Below the pieces are notes generated by a model that worked only from the letters and a program-made list of their open reading frames with translations, was not told where the DNA came from and made no database searches. Shown here one piece after another: positions 26,240-36,790 of a stretch of DNA of 39,013 bases. The DNA is taken from contig NZ_OEQK01000011.1 of assembly GCF_900240405.1 (NCBI RefSeq), positions 1 through 39,013 of the forward strand, written 5' to 3'. Within the stretch, counting starts at the first letter, position 1. Every line of letters begins with the position of its first letter. Source of the DNA: Salirhabdus sp. Marseille-P4669. Lineage in GTDB: Bacteria; Bacillota; Bacilli; Bacillales; Alkalibacillaceae. A program made the translations under genes and the position numbers.

Positions 26240-27453
26240 TATTGGAATACTTTAACTTTAACTGTTCGGTGTCCGTAACCACCGTTATACTTACTGGAAT
26301 GAATAAATAAATCAATTCGATTTCCTTTAATTGCACCACCAGTATCACCAGCAATTGCATACCCATATCCTTCTACCCAAACCTTAGAACCAAGAGGGAT
26401 AACAGAAGGATCTACTGCAACAACCTTCATATCTGGATTATTGTTTAAATTAATTCCAGTTGCTGTAATACCACTACAGCCATTACACTTTTCTGTATAA
26501 ACGGTTGACGTCATAATATATTCTTTCACTACTTCGCCATCGTCACCACGATAAACCGTTGTGGTTTCTGGCTTAGGCTCTGGCTTTTTCGTTCCAAGAG
26601 CAACAATTTGATCTTGGCCTTCCTTTTCAACCTCTTCGCTAATAAGCTTACGGTCTACTTCTTTACCGTTCTCGAAAATGACTTCATACGTCTTAACGAC
26701 AATTCCTTCTTCCCCATCTTGAACGACCTTTTTTTCTCCGTTCGGTAATGAATCATCGTTTTTCGTAACTGTTGCGTAATCAACTGTTTCTTTGACTACA
26801 TCTTCAACCTTTTCTACTCTTGTTACCGTTAAGTCTAGGTTACTAGTAATCAACTTTTCTTTTTTCAAATTCAATTTATCTAGTTCGTCTAATGTAATGT
26901 TTTGTTCTTGTAAAAATTGTTCAATTGTATTGGCGGTGGTCCATACTGTCTTCTCTTTCCCACCATCATTTAATGTAACTTGATACGCCTTTTCGATGTT
27001 TACTTCAAGGCCTTCTGTAATTTCTGCAGATGTCTCTAGCGAAAGATCATCTTGAGATTTTACATCAATATTTTTTTCTGCAAATAGCTCACCAATTGTA
27101 TTGGCAGTCGTATAATATTCTGAGGATTTACCTTCAATTGTTACGATTACTTTTAGTGCTTTATTGTATGTGACTTCCATTCCTTGTTCAATTGCTTCTG
27201 ACTTTCCTGGCAGAACTTCATCATGTTCCTTTACATCAATATTTAATTGACTGAGAAGTTCATTTACCGTATCCGCATGAGTTCGAATGGATTGTTCCTC
27301 GCCATTTTTTACTAGAATGATATCTTTTTTCGTTGTTTCATAGAATAAAATCCCAAGTGAGGCAAAAAACACAATGGTGCTCATTACCGTTATGACTAGC
27401 TTCTTCTTGCCTTTTATTTTTTCAGCTAGCGAAACTAAAGAATTCATTTTCAT
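26239..27453 (-). CDS. yabE: Cell-wall-associated protein YabE (DUF348-G5-3D)
   Basis: This 404-residue exported protein has a membrane helix/signal anchor near the N-terminus (about 16-38), three DUF348 repeats (about 45-220), a G5 domain (about 220-290) and a C-terminal 3D domain with TATGINLNN, DPSVIPLGSKVW and AGDTGGAIKGNRIDLF. The conserved Asp residues belong to a lytic-transglycosylase-like fold, so peptidoglycan cleavage is likely. In B. subtilis an antisense RNA controls yabE; I cannot see such a promoter clearly here. ATG 27453 has AGAGGAGG upstream. Confidence 0.92.
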   Translation of the reverse strand: MKMNSLVSLAEKIKGKKKLVITVMSTIVFFASLGILFYETTKKDIILVKNGEEQSIRTHADTVNELLSQLNIDVKEHDEVLPGKSEAIEQGMEVTYNKALKVIVTIEGKSSEYYTTANTIGELFAEKNIDVKSQDDLSLETSAEITEGLEVNIEKAYQVTLNDGGKEKTVWTTANTIEQFLQEQNITLDELDKLNLKKEKLITSNLDLTVTRVEKVEDVVKETVDYATVTKNDDSLPNGEKKVVQDGEEGIVVKTYEVIFENGKEVDRKLISEEVEKEGQDQIVALGTKKPEPKPETTTVYRGDDGEVVKEYIMTSTVYTEKCNGCSGITATGINLNNNPDMKVVAVDPSVIPLGSKVWVEGYGYAIAGDTGGAIKGNRIDLFIHSSKYNGGYGHRTVKVKVFQ

Positions 27454-27653
27454 TGTATTTGCCTCCTCTGTACGTAGAGTATAGATTACTCTCATACAAA
27501 TGTGTCAAACTACGTTAACACGATCATGAATTTTTACTGCTTGCCTTACAATAGTATTGGATATCATTCTATTTTTAAACTCTTTTGCGGCCTTTTTAAT
27601 AGAATTGTAATAAAAGAATTGGGTTTTGTAACACGATTTTAATATTGGACACT

Positions 27654-27697
27654 AAAAAATACCAAAAAACTGTTAGTTAATTCCAAACAGTTTTTTT
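27654..27697 (-). terminator. Terminator of yabD, overlapping the end of the coding region
   Basis: Stem AAAAAACTGTT / AACAGTTTTTT with an 11-base loop and a following TATTTTTTAG on the minus strand. The upstream arm is coding (Lys-Lys-Leu-Phe region) and the stop codon is in the stem-loop. Confidence 0.8.
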
Positions 27698-28440
27698 GCA
27701 TTTTTAGTCGTATGCTCTTCAAGTTCTTCTAGACTCATTTCTTTAAGCTCTGCTATTTTTTCTGCAACTAGTTTTACATATGCAGGCTCATTACGCTTTC
27801 CTCGATATGGGTGAGGTGCTAAGTATGGACAATCTGTTTCAATTAACAGTTTATTAATTGGAACCACTTTAGCTACTTCTTTCGGTTCCTTTGCATTTTT
27901 AAATGTAACAGGTCCACCTAACGATATGTAAAAGTTCATTTCTAAGCATTGCTCTGCTATTTCAGGTGTGCTACTAAAGCAATGCATAATGCCTCCAACC
28001 TCTTGGGCATTTTCTTCCTGTAAAATTTCCACAATATCCTCTGTTGCTTCACGATTATGAATAATAATTGGTAGCTTAACCTTTTTCGCTAAAGCAATTT
28101 GTTTACGAAATACTTCTTTTTGAATCTCCTTAGGGGATTTATCCCAATGATAGTCCAACCCCATTTCCCCAATTGCGACAACTTTAGGATGGGCTGCTAA
28201 TTCCTCGATCCACTTTAAATCATCTTCTGTCATATCAATCGCATCAACTGGATGCCAACCTACAGCTGCATATATATTTTCATGCGATTCTGCTATCGAG
28301 ATGGCCTTTGGTATTGTAACACGATCAAATCCCACAACCACCATATAATCCACACCCGCTTGCTTAGCACGATCAATAACTTCCTCCATATCATCTTCAA
28401 ATTGATCTGCATTTAAATGAACATGTGTATCAAATAACAT
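27673..28440 (-). CDS. yabD: TatD-family metal-dependent deoxyribonuclease/hydrolase YabD
   Basis: This 255-residue TIM-barrel hydrolase has the metal ligands HVHLN (residues 6-8), GEMGLDYHW, IIHNREA, MHCFS and the ETDCPYLAPHPYRGKRNEP signature. TatD proteins act as 3'-5' exonucleases and D-aminoacyl or DNA repair hydrolases; the exact substrate is open. ATG 28440 is used because an upstream GTG overlaps the GAGGTGG site; this gives the family length of 255. The strong hairpin after metG separates it from metG. Confidence 0.95.
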   Translation of the reverse strand: MLFDTHVHLNADQFEDDMEEVIDRAKQAGVDYMVVVGFDRVTIPKAISIAESHENIYAAVGWHPVDAIDMTEDDLKWIEELAAHPKVVAIGEMGLDYHWDKSPKEIQKEVFRKQIALAKKVKLPIIIHNREATEDIVEILQEENAQEVGGIMHCFSSTPEIAEQCLEMNFYISLGGPVTFKNAKEPKEVAKVVPINKLLIETDCPYLAPHPYRGKRNEPAYVKLVAEKIAELKEMSLEELEEHTTKNAKKLFGIN

Positions 28441-28471
28441 CATTTCCACCTCGTTATCTGTAATCTAGGAT

Positions 28472-28500
28472 AAAGGGGGCTCACAATAGGAGCCCCCTTT
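28472..28500 (-). terminator. Terminator of metG
   Basis: Perfect 11-bp GC-rich stem AAAGGGGGCTC / GAGCCCCCTTT with a 7-base loop, 12 bases after the metG stop codon. The T tract is short (TTTATCC), so some read-through to yabD is likely. Confidence 0.8.
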
Positions 28501-28512
28501 GTATTTGTCTAT

Positions 28513-30495
<1,983 letters not shown>

Positions 30496-30542
30496 TTATT
30501 TCCTGTACACTATATTCTAATACTCTATACTATTTTAACGAT

Positions 30543-30570
30543 ATATTAGCATGATTTCCAGATAGAACAA
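30543..30570 (-). promoter_or_regulatory. Promoter candidate of metG
   Basis: Minus strand TTGTTC (30565-30570), 16 bp, TGC-TAATAT (-10 box 30543-30548), with an extended -10. About 75 bases before the metG start. Confidence 0.45.
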
Positions 30571-30695
30571 AAATCTATACACTCGATATAGGATAACACA
30601 TTATTTCCACCATTATCCAAAAACAAAATACTTCTGATTTATTGTATTAATGTGATAAACTATTTAACAATAAATGTTTTAAAAAGAAAAAAACA

Positions 30696-30758
30696 GGGTA
30701 TACACTTGTAAGGCATTTTTTACAAATAAATGTAAAAAACTTTTTACTTGGGTATACA
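30696..30758. repeat. Repeat cluster upstream of the abrB promoter
   Basis: GGGTATACA occurs at 30696-30704 and 30750-30758 (54 bp apart). Between them lies a perfect inverted repeat TTTTTTACA / TGTAAAAAA (30716-30724 and 30731-30739) and an overlapping TTGTAA / TTACAA pair. The second copy is within a larger near-palindrome ACTTGGGTATACAAAGT. The cluster ends 6 bp before the abrB -35 box, so an operator role is likely; the protein is unknown (AbrB itself is a candidate). Confidence 0.7.
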
Positions 30759-30764
30759 AAGTAA

Positions 30765-30794
30765 TTGACAATGTTTGGCAACCAGTGGTACTAT
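30765..30794 (+). promoter_or_regulatory. Sigma-A promoter of abrB
   Basis: TTGACA (30765-30770), 18 bp, TACTAT (30789-30794). The leader to the ATG is about 53 bases. Confidence 0.75.
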
Positions 30795-30797
30795 TTA

Positions 30798-30814
30798 TGT
30801 CGAAACATGCCGAA
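30798..30814 (+). promoter_or_regulatory. Tandem Spo0A boxes at abrB
   Basis: TGTCGAA (30798-30804) and TGCCGAA (30808-30814) are spaced 10 bp, one helical turn, just downstream of the -10 box. B. subtilis abrB has the same arrangement of two 0A boxes at the transcription start, where Spo0A-P represses. Confidence 0.75.
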
Positions 30815-30853
30815 TAAAAAGAAAAAGACATGATCGAGAGAGGAGAAAACAAT

Positions 30854-31132
30854 ATGAAATCGACTGGAATCGTCCGTAAAGTAGATGAATTAGGACGTGT
30901 GGTAATTCCAATTGAGTTGCGTCGCACTTTAGACATCAACGAAAAAGATTCGTTAGAAATCTACGTTGATGACGATCGTATCGTACTTAAGAAGTACAAA
31001 CCAAATATGACTTGCGCTATTACAGGTGAAGTTTCGGATGAAAATTTAGCATTAGCTAATGGCAAACTTATCCTTAGCAAAGAAGGCGCAGAACAACTTT
31101 TTAACGAAATAAAAGTTAACCTTGGTAAATAA
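30854..31132 (+). CDS. abrB: Transition-state regulator AbrB
   Basis: This 92-residue DNA-binding protein has the swapped-hairpin N-terminal domain (MKSTGIVRKVDELGRVVIPI, ELRRTLDINEKDSLEIY, 1-50) and a C-terminal multimerisation half. AbrB represses stationary-phase genes during growth; Spo0A-P turns it off. The ATG at 30854 follows AGAGGAG and begins the motif; the longer frame would start 8 codons earlier. It is the only full-length recognised gene on the plus strand, as abrB is inverted relative to its neighbours in B. subtilis too. Confidence 0.97.
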   Translation: MKSTGIVRKVDELGRVVIPIELRRTLDINEKDSLEIYVDDDRIVLKKYKPNMTCAITGEVSDENLALANGKLILSKEGAEQLFNEIKVNLGK

Positions 31133-31166
31133 AAAACAACATGCAATGCACAGTAGCTATACAAAC

Positions 31167-31209
31167 AATAAGGTTGTCCATATCTTTTATGGGCAACCTT
31201 ATTGTTTTT
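31167..31209. terminator. Terminator shared by abrB and rsmI (convergent)
   Basis: Stem AATAAGGTTG / CAACCTTATT, extended by about 3 inner pairs, with GTTTTTC after it on the plus strand; abrB (plus) and rsmI (minus) converge here. The T tract is good for abrB and weak on the minus side. Confidence 0.85.
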
Positions 31210-31212
31210 CTA

Positions 31213-32082
31213 TTAATGGTGGAAAATTTGATAAACCTCTCTCTTTGGAATATCTCGGTCTAAAGCAGTTTGCTTTATCGCATCTTTATTCGACATTTGC
31301 TTTTCCTGAATGTAATACTCCACATGCTCCAAAACCGTTAGCTCATCCCACCATGCCTCACGTTCAGGTTCTTCTAAAGTGCCTTCCACGACTAGACAAA
31401 ATTCTCCACGTACTTCTGCCTGCTCCGACGAAAGCCATTGCTCCACTTCTTTGGCAGTACCCTTTACATATTCCTCAAATCGTTTTGTTAATTCCCGTGC
31501 TAATACGATATTTCGGTCTTCTCCAAACACTTCCACTATACCCTTAATCGTTTCTTTAATTCGATGAGGGGATTCATAAAATAGTAATGTTCCAGAAATA
31601 TACCGTAATTGCTCTAATACCTGAATGAGCTCTTTCCTTTTTCTAGGTAAAAAACCGTAAAAGTAAAATTGTTCATTTGGTAATCCAGAACCAACTAACG
31701 CACAAAGGGCAGCATTTGCTCCAGGCAAAACAATTACATCCGCTAAGTCCTCTATATCACGTATCAAATCATAGCCTGGGTCAGATATGACTGGCATACC
31801 AGCATCACTAACCAAGGCAATCCGCTTGCCTTCTTTCAGTTGATCGAGTATTCTTTTTCCTTGCACTTCCTTGTTATGTTCATGATAAGAAACCAAAGGT
31901 GTGGAAATCTCAAAATGGTTTAGTAGCTTTTTGGTCTGTCTCGTATCCTCTGCTGCAATAAAGTCTACTTCCTTTAATGTATGTAATGCTCGAAAGGTTA
32001 TATCCTCTAGGTTTCCAATTGGCGTGGGAACCACATATAACTTTCCTCTTTGCTCCGATTCAAAGCTTTTTTGAATGTACAT
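31213..32082 (-). CDS. rsmI: 16S rRNA (cytidine1402-2'-O)-methyltransferase RsmI
   Basis: This 289-residue SAM-dependent enzyme methylates C1402 in the 30S decoding centre. Motifs are KLYVVPTPIGNLEDITFRAL at the start, FIAAEDTRQTKKLLNHF, LVSDAGMPVISDPGYDLIR and FYESPHRI, all of the tetrapyrrole-methylase fold used by RsmI (YabC/YraL). The gene follows trmN6 by 22 bases. The ATG has GAAGGG upstream. Confidence 0.96.
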   Translation of the reverse strand: MYIQKSFESEQRGKLYVVPTPIGNLEDITFRALHTLKEVDFIAAEDTRQTKKLLNHFEISTPLVSYHEHNKEVQGKRILDQLKEGKRIALVSDAGMPVISDPGYDLIRDIEDLADVIVLPGANAALCALVGSGLPNEQFYFYGFLPRKRKELIQVLEQLRYISGTLLFYESPHRIKETIKGIVEVFGEDRNIVLARELTKRFEEYVKGTAKEVEQWLSSEQAEVRGEFCLVVEGTLEEPEREAWWDELTVLEHVEYYIQEKQMSNKDAIKQTALDRDIPKREVYQIFHH

Positions 32083-32104
32083 AAATATTCAAGCCCTTCT
32101 ACAA

Positions 32105-32857
32105 CTAGTCTATATTTTTTCCATAAAGAATTTCATTTAATGCATCGGTATACTCGCCATTGTCATGATAAACATATAATGGTTCTAAGATTTTCAAATC
32201 AGGCTTTCCATCTCGAATCCCTTCTATTAATAGCGTATTTGCTTCTTTCCCTTTTTTAGGGTACACAAATTGGATTCGTTTTGGTTCTAACTTATATTTA
32301 CGAAATAATGTAATCAAGTCCACAAGACGGCCAGGTCGATGAACGATGGATACTTTACCACCTGGCTTTACAAGCTTGGAGCATGCCAAAACGACATCCT
32401 CCAATGTAGCCATAATCTCATGTCTTGCAATAGCCAAATACTCATTACAATTTTGTTCATCCTTATTAGGGGTGGGAAAATAAGGTGGATTACACGTTAC
32501 GACATCAAAATTTCGATTTCCAAAATGGGCTGGCATGTCCTTTAGATCACCATGAATCATGGAAACTTGGTCCTCTAATTGATTGATAGCAACATTTCTA
32601 GTAGCCATATCATATAATCTTTCTTGTATTTCGACTCCTGTTATGTGTGCATGTGATCGTTTCGATAGAAATAAGGGAATTACACCATTCCCCGTACATA
32701 AATCGAGAATGCTTCCTTTCCGAATCGGAACATATGTAAACTTTGCAAGTAGTACTGCGTCTAGTGAAAAGGAGAATACACTAGGACTTTGAATTATGCG
32801 CATTTTTTCATCCGCTAATAAATAATCGAGACGCTCATCATCTCTTAAATGTACCAT
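32105..32857 (-). CDS. trmN6: tRNA1(Val) A37 N6-methyltransferase (TrmN6 family, YabB)
   Basis: This 250-residue protein is a class I SAM methyltransferase with motif [16 protein letters not shown] and catalytic motif [11 protein letters not shown], the N-P-P-Y signature of N6-adenine methylases. YabB/TrmN-like enzymes act on A37 of valine tRNA; the target here is inferred. ATG 32857 has GAAGGAT upstream and matches B. subtilis YabB; the frame has 8 extra codons. The neighbouring yazA gene of B. subtilis is absent. Confidence 0.9.
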   Translation of the reverse strand: MVHLRDDERLDYLLADEKMRIIQSPSVFSFSLDAVLLAKFTYVPIRKGSILDLCTGNGVIPLFLSKRSHAHITGVEIQERLYDMATRNVAINQLEDQVSMIHGDLKDMPAHFGNRNFDVVTCNPPYFPTPNKDEQNCNEYLAIARHEIMATLEDVVLACSKLVKPGGKVSIVHRPGRLVDLITLFRKYKLEPKRIQFVYPKKGKEANTLLIEGIRDGKPDLKILEPLYVYHDNGEYTDALNEILYGKNID

Positions 32858-32907
32858 GTCATTTATCCTTCCATTAAGCAAGCTTATACTTTTATATTAA
32901 ATATAGG

Positions 32908-32945
32908 AAAATCCCTTGTCAAAATCGAATCAGACAAGGGATTTT
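32908..32945 (-). terminator. Terminator after yabA
   Basis: Perfect 13-bp stem AAAATCCCTTGTC / GACAAGGGATTTT with a 12-base loop, 37 bases after the yabA stop codon; the T tract is short on the minus strand. It marks the end of the darA-to-yabA operon. Confidence 0.85.
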
Positions 32946-32981
32946 CTTTACTGCTAACGCATTTATCGAAAGCTTTTGTTA

Positions 32982-33338
32982 TTATTTTTGATTTTTATTC
33001 AAAAAGTCAATGCAAAAGAGACAATCTTCCTCCGCACGAGGGCTTCCGAAATACGTATTGCATATGTGAAAGCCTTCTTCATAAATTCGTGCTAGGTTAT
33101 CATACCCCTCGCCAACAACCTGTGATTTTGATTGTAAGGAATTATCTGGGTTTTGTTTCTCTTCTTTTATTGTCTCCGAATCTAACCTTTTGCGTAAATG
33201 ATGATTTTCTACTGAAAGATGATGGTTTTCCTCAATAATTTGGACAAGATTCGTTTTTAGCTCACCAAATTGTTGATATAACTCACCAAATTGCTTTTCT
33301 AAATAAGTAAATCTTTCAAATAGCTCCTTTTTATTCAC
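32982..33338 (-). CDS. yabA: Replication initiation control protein YabA
   Basis: This 118-residue protein binds DnaA and DnaN and prevents over-initiation. It has an N-terminal coiled coil (about 1-60, the four-helix-bundle tetramerisation part) and a C-terminal zinc domain with HIC and CLFC ligands in [20 protein letters not shown]. The best start is GTG 33338 with GGTGGAG 6 bases upstream; the GTG at 33350 lies within that site. This gives 118 against 119 in B. subtilis. Confidence 0.95.
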   Translation of the reverse strand: MNKKELFERFTYLEKQFGELYQQFGELKTNLVQIIEENHHLSVENHHLRKRLDSETIKEEKQNPDNSLQSKSQVVGEGYDNLARIYEEGFHICNTYFGSPRAEEDCLFCIDFLNKNQK

Positions 33339-33354
33339 GCCTAGCTCCACCCCA

Positions 33355-34185
33355 TTATTCTGTGGCTTGCTTAAGATTAACTCCTTCTTGAATTAGCTCA
33401 TCTAGTGTATATTCTAACACTTTCGCATCCTCATCTGGCAATTCAACTTGAACGATTCGCTCTAAAATATTTAGACCAACCACTTTACCGTTTCCATGTG
33501 ATGTTTTGATGCCTTCACCAATATCAGGAAGCAATCTCTTAGCTTCTTCGTAATCATCATTTTCATATTTTAAACAGCACATTAATCTACCACATAAACC
33601 TGAAATTTTAGCAGGATTTAACGATAGACTTTGATCTTTTGCCATTTTTATGGATACGGGTTCAAAGTCCCCTAGGAAAGTAGAACAACACAGCATTCTA
33701 CCACAAGGCCCGATTCCACCAAGTAACTTAGCTTCATCACGAACACCAATTTGTCTTAATTCTATTCTCGTTTTAAAAACAGCTGCAAGATCCTTAACTA
33801 AATCACGAAAATCAACTCGACCGTCTGCTGTAAAGTAAAAAATCACTTTATTTCGGTCAAATGTATATTCAACGTCCACTAACTTCATATCTAAGTTGTG
33901 ACTTACTATTTTCTCTTGGCAAACGTCAAAGGCTTCTTGTGACTTATCTTTATTTTCCAGAACGGTCACCTTATCCTTTTCATCTGCAACACGAATTACT
34001 CGCTTTAGAGGCAGCACAATATCATCTTCATCTACCAGTTTATGAGCAATGACAACCTTGCCGAATTCAATTCCCCGAACTGTTTCGACAATAACGTAAT
34101 CCTCTGTTGTCAGTTCTAGCATACCTGGGTCGAAGTAGTATATTTTCCCTGCCTGTTTAAAGCGTATACCTACAACCTCAACCAA
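33355..34185 (-). CDS. ricT: PSP1-domain protein RicT (YaaT), subunit of the Ric RNA-processing complex
   Basis: This 276-residue protein has the PSP1 fold and two cysteine clusters, [16 protein letters not shown] and [14 protein letters not shown] (about 160-210). With RicA and RicF it forms the RicAFT complex, which binds FeS clusters and aids RNase Y-dependent mRNA maturation, biofilm formation, competence and sporulation. The start is probably TTG 34185, after GAGGTGA; the GTG at 34194 overlaps that site and the holB stop. Length agrees with B. subtilis (275). Confidence 0.94.
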   Translation of the reverse strand: MVEVVGIRFKQAGKIYYFDPGMLELTTEDYVIVETVRGIEFGKVVIAHKLVDEDDIVLPLKRVIRVADEKDKVTVLENKDKSQEAFDVCQEKIVSHNLDMKLVDVEYTFDRNKVIFYFTADGRVDFRDLVKDLAAVFKTRIELRQIGVRDEAKLLGGIGPCGRMLCCSTFLGDFEPVSIKMAKDQSLSLNPAKISGLCGRLMCCLKYENDDYEEAKRLLPDIGEGIKTSHGNGKVVGLNILERIVQVELPDEDAKVLEYTLDELIQEGVNLKQATE

Positions 34186-34190
34186 AACTA

Positions 34191-35177
34191 TCACCTCTGT
34201 AAATGAATCATTAAATCTTCCATAACAAGTGTCGGATTCACATTTGCCATTAGCTTACGCTTTGCCTCTACTATATGTTTTAATGCAGTTGCTGCATAAA
34301 TTTGCGAAAGTGTAAATGCATACCTTTCCATTCTATCTTTTTCATCCATAAATACTATCCTGTCAAAATCCTCAATATGATAAGAAATCATATCCTTATA
34401 CCATATTAATAGTAAATCAAGACCTAATTGGGCTTGTTTACTATCTTGAAAATGAGAAAACCATTGATTATGAAGAAAAAGATAGGACTCCTCTTTTTTC
34501 TCATGAAGGGTCTCCACTAATTTTATCACTATCGACCTAGATTTAGCAAACCACTCATCTTCACTTAAGCGCTTTGCCTCTTCCATATCATTTGTAAGGA
34601 CAGCACAAAGTTTTGCAGTGGAAACGGGAATCCCCAAATCTTGTAGTTGTTGTTGGAAATGGTTTTGATTAAGAGGTTTAAATGACATAAGTTGACAACG
34701 GGATCGGATTGTATTTAATATGGCTTGTATATTTTCTGTAAGTAAGATCGCAATTGTTTCCCTTTTTGGTTCTTCTAGAAACTTCAATAGCTGATTGGCA
34801 GCCTGTGTTGTCATCGAATCTGCATGCTCAATAACATATACCTTTTGGTTAGATTCTAATCCAGTATACGTAAATTCCTTTTGCAAATGCGCAATCTGGT
34901 CTTTTTTTATGGATGCACCGTCTGGTTTAATCCAGTGCACATCCGGATGATTTCCAGACTCAATTCTTCGACAATCACTGCAATTATTACATGGTTCCGC
35001 TCCATCCGAATTTGGACAAAAAAAGCTTTTTATTAAAAGACTACTTGCCATTGATTTACCTGTACCTCTTCCACCGTTAAAGAGGTAGGCATGTGCTATT
35101 CGATTTTTATCAATACTATTGACTAACATTTTTGTAACAATAGGCTGTATTTCATTAAGATCGGACCAAGACTTCAA
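34191..35177 (-). CDS. holB: DNA polymerase III delta' subunit HolB
   Basis: This 328-residue clamp-loader subunit has a P-loop FNGGRGTGKSMASSLL (about 35-50), a zinc module with CPNSDGAEPCNNCSDC and the sensor-like FLEEPKRETIAILLT. It belongs to the AAA+ delta' family. I prefer TTG 35177 because AAAGGA lies 11 bases upstream and the resulting length (328) fits B. subtilis; GTG 35186 is closer to this site than is usual. It is placed between yaaR and ricT as in the conserved operon. Confidence 0.94.
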   Translation of the reverse strand: MKSWSDLNEIQPIVTKMLVNSIDKNRIAHAYLFNGGRGTGKSMASSLLIKSFFCPNSDGAEPCNNCSDCRRIESGNHPDVHWIKPDGASIKKDQIAHLQKEFTYTGLESNQKVYVIEHADSMTTQAANQLLKFLEEPKRETIAILLTENIQAILNTIRSRCQLMSFKPLNQNHFQQQLQDLGIPVSTAKLCAVLTNDMEEAKRLSEDEWFAKSRSIVIKLVETLHEKKEESYLFLHNQWFSHFQDSKQAQLGLDLLLIWYKDMISYHIEDFDRIVFMDEKDRMERYAFTLSQIYAATALKHIVEAKRKLMANVNPTLVMEDLMIHLQR

Positions 35178-35192
35178 AACGATCACGTTCCT

Positions 35193-35633
35193 TTAAGTGT
35201 ACAAATTAATTAATAACCCTTTTATTTCACCAATTTTTCCTAATATATCTATTGATTCTTTTTCTGTATCTAATACTAATTCTGTTAGTTCTATTAATTT
35301 CTCATCAATTGTTTCAATAATTGATAGTTTTCTATTTTGACCTTGCATATTCCAGCTTCGAGAATGCTTTAGGTCTAGTCCAAATTTTGTTGCTTCATCA
35401 AGGAATTTTTTGACTAAGCGTTTATATTGAGCTAAATCACGGAAGGAACGAAACTTTACTATCTTTGCGCCTTGCTTACTCAATTGATTGATTAAATTAT
35501 TTAGCTCGTCTTGTCTTAATTGAGCCGACTGCTGACTCACCATTGCTTTGAATTCAGGTTGAGCCGCAGATTTCGTATTATTTATTGTTTTTGACGGCTC
35601 CAACTGAGAGCGTAAATCCTGGCTAATTTTCAA
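35193..35633 (-). CDS. yaaR: DUF327 protein YaaR
   Basis: This 146-residue, Gln- and Lys-rich protein belongs to the YaaR/DUF327 family of Firmicutes. The central segment FRDLAQYKRLVKKFLDEATK and the SWNMQGQNRKL motif are family marks. It has no signal or membrane segment, and I cannot give it a function. The start is TTG 35633 with AGGAG about 11 bases upstream; no ATG fits the N-terminal sequence. It sits between darA and holB. Confidence 0.85.
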   Translation of the reverse strand: MKISQDLRSQLEPSKTINNTKSAAQPEFKAMVSQQSAQLRQDELNNLINQLSKQGAKIVKFRSFRDLAQYKRLVKKFLDEATKFGLDLKHSRSWNMQGQNRKLSIIETIDEKLIELTELVLDTEKESIDILGKIGEIKGLLINLYT

Positions 35634-35666
35634 CTGACGACACGCTCCTAATCTAAAATGTGTTAC

Positions 35667-36014
<348 letters not shown>

Positions 36015-36074
36015 TTAAAAACGTAAACGTCTTTGCAATAAACCAGTTGTTTTTAATTTAATTTAATTATACTT

Positions 36075-36104
36075 ATTATACATCTTATTACGTTTAGATT
36101 GAAA
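36075..36104 (-). promoter_or_regulatory. Promoter candidate of the darA operon
   Basis: Minus strand TTTCAA (36099-36104), 18 bp, TATAAT (36075-36080). The -10 is perfect, the -35 weak. The leader to darA is about 70 bases. Confidence 0.5.
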
Positions 36105-36136
36105 TTGACACTTGTAAATAATGCTATTTATTTATG

Positions 36137-36766
36137 TTACTGCTCGAAATACCTTTCGATTACATCTATACAATCTTGTAAAACATTCACTGGTGATTGA
36201 TTTGCATTAATTTTTGTTATTCGATTTGGAAATTTCGATAGCAAAAGTTGATATCCTTTATATACGTTTTCATGAAAGTTCATTTTCTCTAAATCTAACC
36301 GGTTTTGTTCTCTTTCCACATTACTCTGTATTCGTTTGAGACCAATTTCTGGATCTACATCAAAAAATAGAGTTAAGTCAGGCATAAAATCTGTTATGGC
36401 AAACTGGTTAATAGCGTATACTTCCTCAATACCTAAACCTCTAGCATATCCTTGATATGCGAGGCTGCTATCAATAAAACGGTCACATAGTACAATATAG
36501 CCTTCCTCTATTAAAGGGATGACTTTTTCTACTAAATGCTGTCGTCTAGCTGCTGCATATAGTAACGCTTCTGTTCTACCATCCATATTCGTATGAGATG
36601 GATCTAATATAACACTCCTTATTTTTTCTGCTATTTCAATACCACCAGGCTCTCTTGTTGTTGCTATTTTATATCCGTTTGTCTTTAAATAATCATGAAG
36701 TTGATGAAGAACGGTTGTTTTTCCTGCTCCTTCTCCACCTTCAAATGTTATAAATGTTCCTTTCAC
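36137..36766 (-). CDS. tmk: Thymidylate kinase Tmk
   Basis: This 209-residue enzyme makes dTDP from dTMP. It has the P-loop [16 protein letters not shown] (about 8-23), TREPGG, and [18 protein letters not shown]. The start is GTG 36766 with AGGAG 9 bases upstream. It follows yaaO by 24 bases, so yaaO and tmk share a transcript. Confidence 0.97.
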   Translation of the reverse strand: MKGTFITFEGGEGAGKTTVLHQLHDYLKTNGYKIATTREPGGIEIAEKIRSVILDPSHTNMDGRTEALLYAAARRQHLVEKVIPLIEEGYIVLCDRFIDSSLAYQGYARGLGIEEVYAINQFAITDFMPDLTLFFDVDPEIGLKRIQSNVEREQNRLDLEKMNFHENVYKGYQLLLSKFPNRITKINANQSPVNVLQDCIDVIERYFEQ

Positions 36767-36790
36767 AACTTCCTGCTCCTTTAAAAAAAC

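Noticed and set aside
31122-31547. 141-codon plus-strand frame antisense to rsmI
   Set aside because: It is the complement of a well-conserved methyltransferase gene, has no ribosome binding site and a composition typical of an antisense shadow.
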